Source: a candidate division CSSED10-310 bacterium
GTDB lineage: Bacteria > CSSED10-310 > JAFGDC01
Assembly: GCA_016932295.1 (NCBI GenBank)
Contig: JAFGDC010000115.1
Span: 1 to 6,888 of the forward strand
Reading direction: 5' to 3'
DNA length: 6,888 bases
The position numbers and the translations under genes were made by a program. The notes beneath the pieces are model-generated. The model was not told the DNA's origin, made no database searches, and was given only the letters and a program-made list of their open reading frames with translations. Below, one piece after another: positions 6,101-6,888 of this stretch. The first letter of the stretch is position 1; each line of letters opens with the position of its first letter.

Positions 6101-6888
6101 GCATATAGGAGCACCAGTCGGACCAGCGTGTGTAGTTGCCTCCCATCATGTTGTTCAGGCGGTCGGTGAGATACGCCACGTTGTAGGGCAGGAGCGGCAG
6201 TTCATCGGTACCGGCCACCAGTTCACCGGCGAAGTTCTTGACCAGCACATCGTCACCAACCACGTTCAACGCATAGAGGTCAGGCAGTCCGATCTGGTGA
6301 CCAAGTTCATGAGTGACGCCGCCAATGAAGGCCTGCTCTTCAGGATTATTGGGTGGTTCCACGAGGTTTTTCGGCCAACCCCAGACGTTGTCATAGTGTG
6401 GCTCCTCATCGGTGCGGAATGGCGGTAAAGCGCCATTGTAGATTATGCCGTCCTGCACCACCTCCTCAAACTCTATTTTCATGCGCTCTCCAATGCCGGT
6501 CGGCGTCAAAGGAAAAACGGCATCCGCAAAGCTCTGATTGACGAATCCCACCATCTCGTCACGCGCCCAATCCTCCCATGAAAAACTGCCCAGCACGCTC
6601 TCCCGTTTGTTGAAGTAATCGTAGACCGTTTCCTCCACCCAGAAGGCTGCCTGCAGATCGAGGATTCCGGTTTCCAGCGAATCGTTGAGCGAGGTCACCT
6701 CGTCTGACGTGATGTTGTCAAGCTGAAATCCCACGTGCAGCGCATCGTGGACCCAGGTCCATTGCCAGTCCACCGTGGTCTGTTCGCCCGGCTGCAGCAC
6801 CGGGATGGCGCCGGTGGCCTGAGGGACTCCTTCCAGCATCCAGGTGTAATCGGCCGTGCTGGCCGGGGCTATGCCCTTGTTGACGATA
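3186..6888 (-). CDS. Giant secreted multidomain metallopeptidase (M6-like) with discoidin, TSP3 and FG-GAP propeller, 5' end outside window
   Basis: The frame is open from the right edge (first full codon 6885-6887), so the N-terminus and any signal peptide are missing; 1233 residues are visible. Numbering here starts at the ATG at 6839, which is not the true start. Domains in order: the end of a CARDB-like adhesion domain (VNKGIAPA upstream of Met1, then VLQPGEQTTVDW); a metallopeptidase domain with HELGHQIGLPD at 177-187 (zinc ligands H177, H181 and probably D187; catalytic E178) and a Met-turn-like NNMMGG (229-234); a discoidin/F5-8 C domain (about 388-529, NLALGKPATASS, WWQVDL, ARYIRV, LQEFEVYG); four TSP3-like calcium repeats (533-627); a seven-bladed FG-GAP propeller (about 640-1080); and a C-terminal Ig-like domain (about 1088-1200). 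It should act outside the cell, cleaving protein while binding carbohydrate or surfaces. The HExxHxxGxxD plus MGG pattern is as in M6/InhA-type and related enzymes; the exact family is uncertain. No sorting signal is seen at the C-terminus. Confidence 0.93.
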   Translation of the reverse strand, partial: IVNKGIAPASTADYTWMLEGVPQATGAIPVLQPGEQTTVDWQWTWVHDALHVGFQLDNITSDEVTSLNDSLETGILDLQAAFWVEETVYDYFNKRESVLGSFSWEDWARDEMVGFVNQSFADAVFPLTPTGIGERMKIEFEEVVQDGIIYNGALPPFRTDEEPHYDNVWGWPKNLVEPPNNPEEQAFIGGVTHELGHQIGLPDLYALNVVGDDVLVKNFAGELVAGTDELPLLPYNVAYLTDRLNNMMGGNYTRWSDWCSYMLDFKKQLRRPDLVAPHLGDFADDNCLQLFSTEGTPLAGAIVWVFQVEEVFWDWYRKVVDNDPEIVAFTDEDGIISLGDEPFGDYSDNRFAEGMILLRIRYNSQVEYRFQDQIEFNLAYWGGQHDTLVLPLQTTIMDSAIPGMQNLALGKPATASSELYRHYPSNAVNGDKLTIGDNWAPQDPDANEWWQVDLTAPYDVSTIKIYPAAENWYFWFDRFRIDVSLTGAFAGEEITVVTEDDWPDTMLALYRFEPITARYIRVTGEVDQPQGYGACLQEFEVYGTYVPTGDLDGDGLPDDWEYMYFGGLSLDPTGDGDNDGLSNAEEWQAGSDPTLFDTDFDGWSDSWEYNVGFDPTVNDRIADDDNDGTSNWDEYYAGTDPWDPASFPILFDTITYVGETAGDRAGSSVLLLTGFDDSGLTYVVTGAAAADRSGSDAGAVYLVVHDPQAEGVRGLDTAAAIITGESAGDGLGWSAAAGDLDGDGYEDLAIAAPFGGSGGTGCIYLFYGDSVGLSGIVPAQYADARLLGAEPDALTGLSLVTPGDVNGDGLHDLAAGAPGYGADDRGRCYLLLGQTSRLAGDLALDAVALVFTSDQPGDMSGMSCAGGDMNGDGYDDFSFSANCAGCGETDCGAVHLFFGEPSPGGSQLAAADLIITGASAGDNAGAALVMDQDLDQDGFADCAVGAPGVDDPDSQAGTVYIVYGAAVIPSSLILDAAVPSLAGQAADGIGQVLSGAGRMLAFPGKALFIGNPWAGIEEGLFYLDHHGASRITPGEDSAGRAFYSETGWDYFDQLGFAATGGVDITDDGYAELVVSALEDHAGGSGAGRVMVMRSRQLEAPSPISALTLYADDSYQVPVSTPLTLQSPLFVEVVAENQYNRLNGVVVEVTSDSDPIGIHLLLPETAEGANLFHGRALLGFSATSRAADRLRCAPGDQITVTCTADPAFQASVTVGTFQWQPLREIDSLRDARTN
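3600..4922 (-). repeat. Complete seven-bladed FG-GAP (integrin-alpha-like) propeller
   Basis: Seven repeats of about 65 residues are visible. The conserved loop glycine falls at residues 663, 728, 793, 857, 922, 988 and 1052. Clear Ca-binding loops are GDLDGDGYED, GDVNGDGLHD, GDMNGDGYDD and QDLDQDGFAD; VDITDDGYAE is weaker. Blade 1 (GFDDSGLTY) and blade 6 (GRMLAFPGKA) have lost the loop acids. Blades 2-5 end in an outer strand such as CIYLFYG, CYLLLG, AVHLFFG or TVYIVYG. Confidence 0.88.
4959..5243 (-). repeat. Four TSP3-like calcium-binding repeats
   Basis: Acidic DxDxDG-type loops occur at residues about 534 (DLDGDGLPDDWE), 559 (DGDNDGLSNAEEW), 581 (DTDFDGWSDSWE) and 607 (DDDNDGTSNWDEY), with GSDP, GFDP and GTDP spacers. 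This is the thrombospondin type 3-like linker common in bacterial secreted proteins; calcium would stiffen the joint between the discoidin domain and the propeller. Confidence 0.85.
5253..5693 (-). other. Discoidin (F5/8 type C) domain
   Basis: About 145 residues between the peptidase and the calcium repeats carry the usual landmarks: NLALGKPATASS, SNAVNGD, NEWWQVDL, the strand STIKIYP, ARYIRV and the closing LQEFEVYG. Such domains are beta-sandwiches that bind glycans or other surface ligands, so this one probably targets the peptidase to its substrate. Confidence 0.85.
6279..6311 (-). other. Zinc-binding catalytic motif of the metallopeptidase
   Basis: These codons encode HELGHQIGLPD, the HExxHxxGxxD signature. 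In M6-type and some metzincin-like enzymes the two His and the Asp bind zinc and the Glu is the general base. The Met-turn-like NNMMGG follows about 42 residues later, within a normal distance. All residues are intact, so an active enzyme is expected. Confidence 0.85.

Overview
This is a bacterial window, probably from an uncultured, environmental lineage with many large secreted beta-propeller proteins. Ribosome binding sites are strong and of the AGGAGG type, and genes are packed as in bacteria. The SBBP, FG-GAP, TSP3-like and discoidin architectures are typical of genomes such as Planctomycetes, Lentisphaerae, Desulfobacterota or candidate phyla. No marker gene is present, so the phylum cannot be fixed. 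There are no rRNA or tRNA genes, transposases or CRISPR arrays.

Layout. (1) Bases 1-914, plus strand: the C-terminal part of an SBBP-repeat secreted protein. Its repeat homology runs upstream past the first ATG and through an in-frame TAG, so it looks 5'-truncated or broken. (2) Bases 915-1264: intergenic, with no gene seen; it holds a weak promoter-like TTGACA and a perfect 10-bp inverted repeat. (3) Bases 1265-2467, plus strand: an intact, AT-richer class II Fic-family AMP-transferase gene. (4) Bases 2468-2656: a leader with a long two-part RNA hairpin and an attenuator-like set of alternating complementary pentamers. (5) Bases 2657-3140, plus strand: two small overlapping GC-rich genes of unknown function (61 and 106 residues), each with a strong SD. 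(6) Bases 3186-6888, minus strand: the 3' part of a very large multidomain secreted metallopeptidase gene that runs off the right edge. It has a CARDB-like domain, an HExxHxxGxxD peptidase, a discoidin (F5/8 C) domain, TSP3-like calcium repeats, a seven-bladed FG-GAP propeller and a C-terminal Ig-like domain.

How the parts relate. The two outer genes are ordinary 'exoproteome' genes. The segment between them (about 915-3180) is an accessory patch made of two compositionally different pieces: sampled G+C is about 42% in Fic (1321-1380) and about 62% in the small-gene pair (2881-2940). Nothing in the sequence ties Fic functionally to the small-gene pair. The best candidate for something undescribed is the structured leader plus the two translationally coupled orphan genes at 2531-3140.
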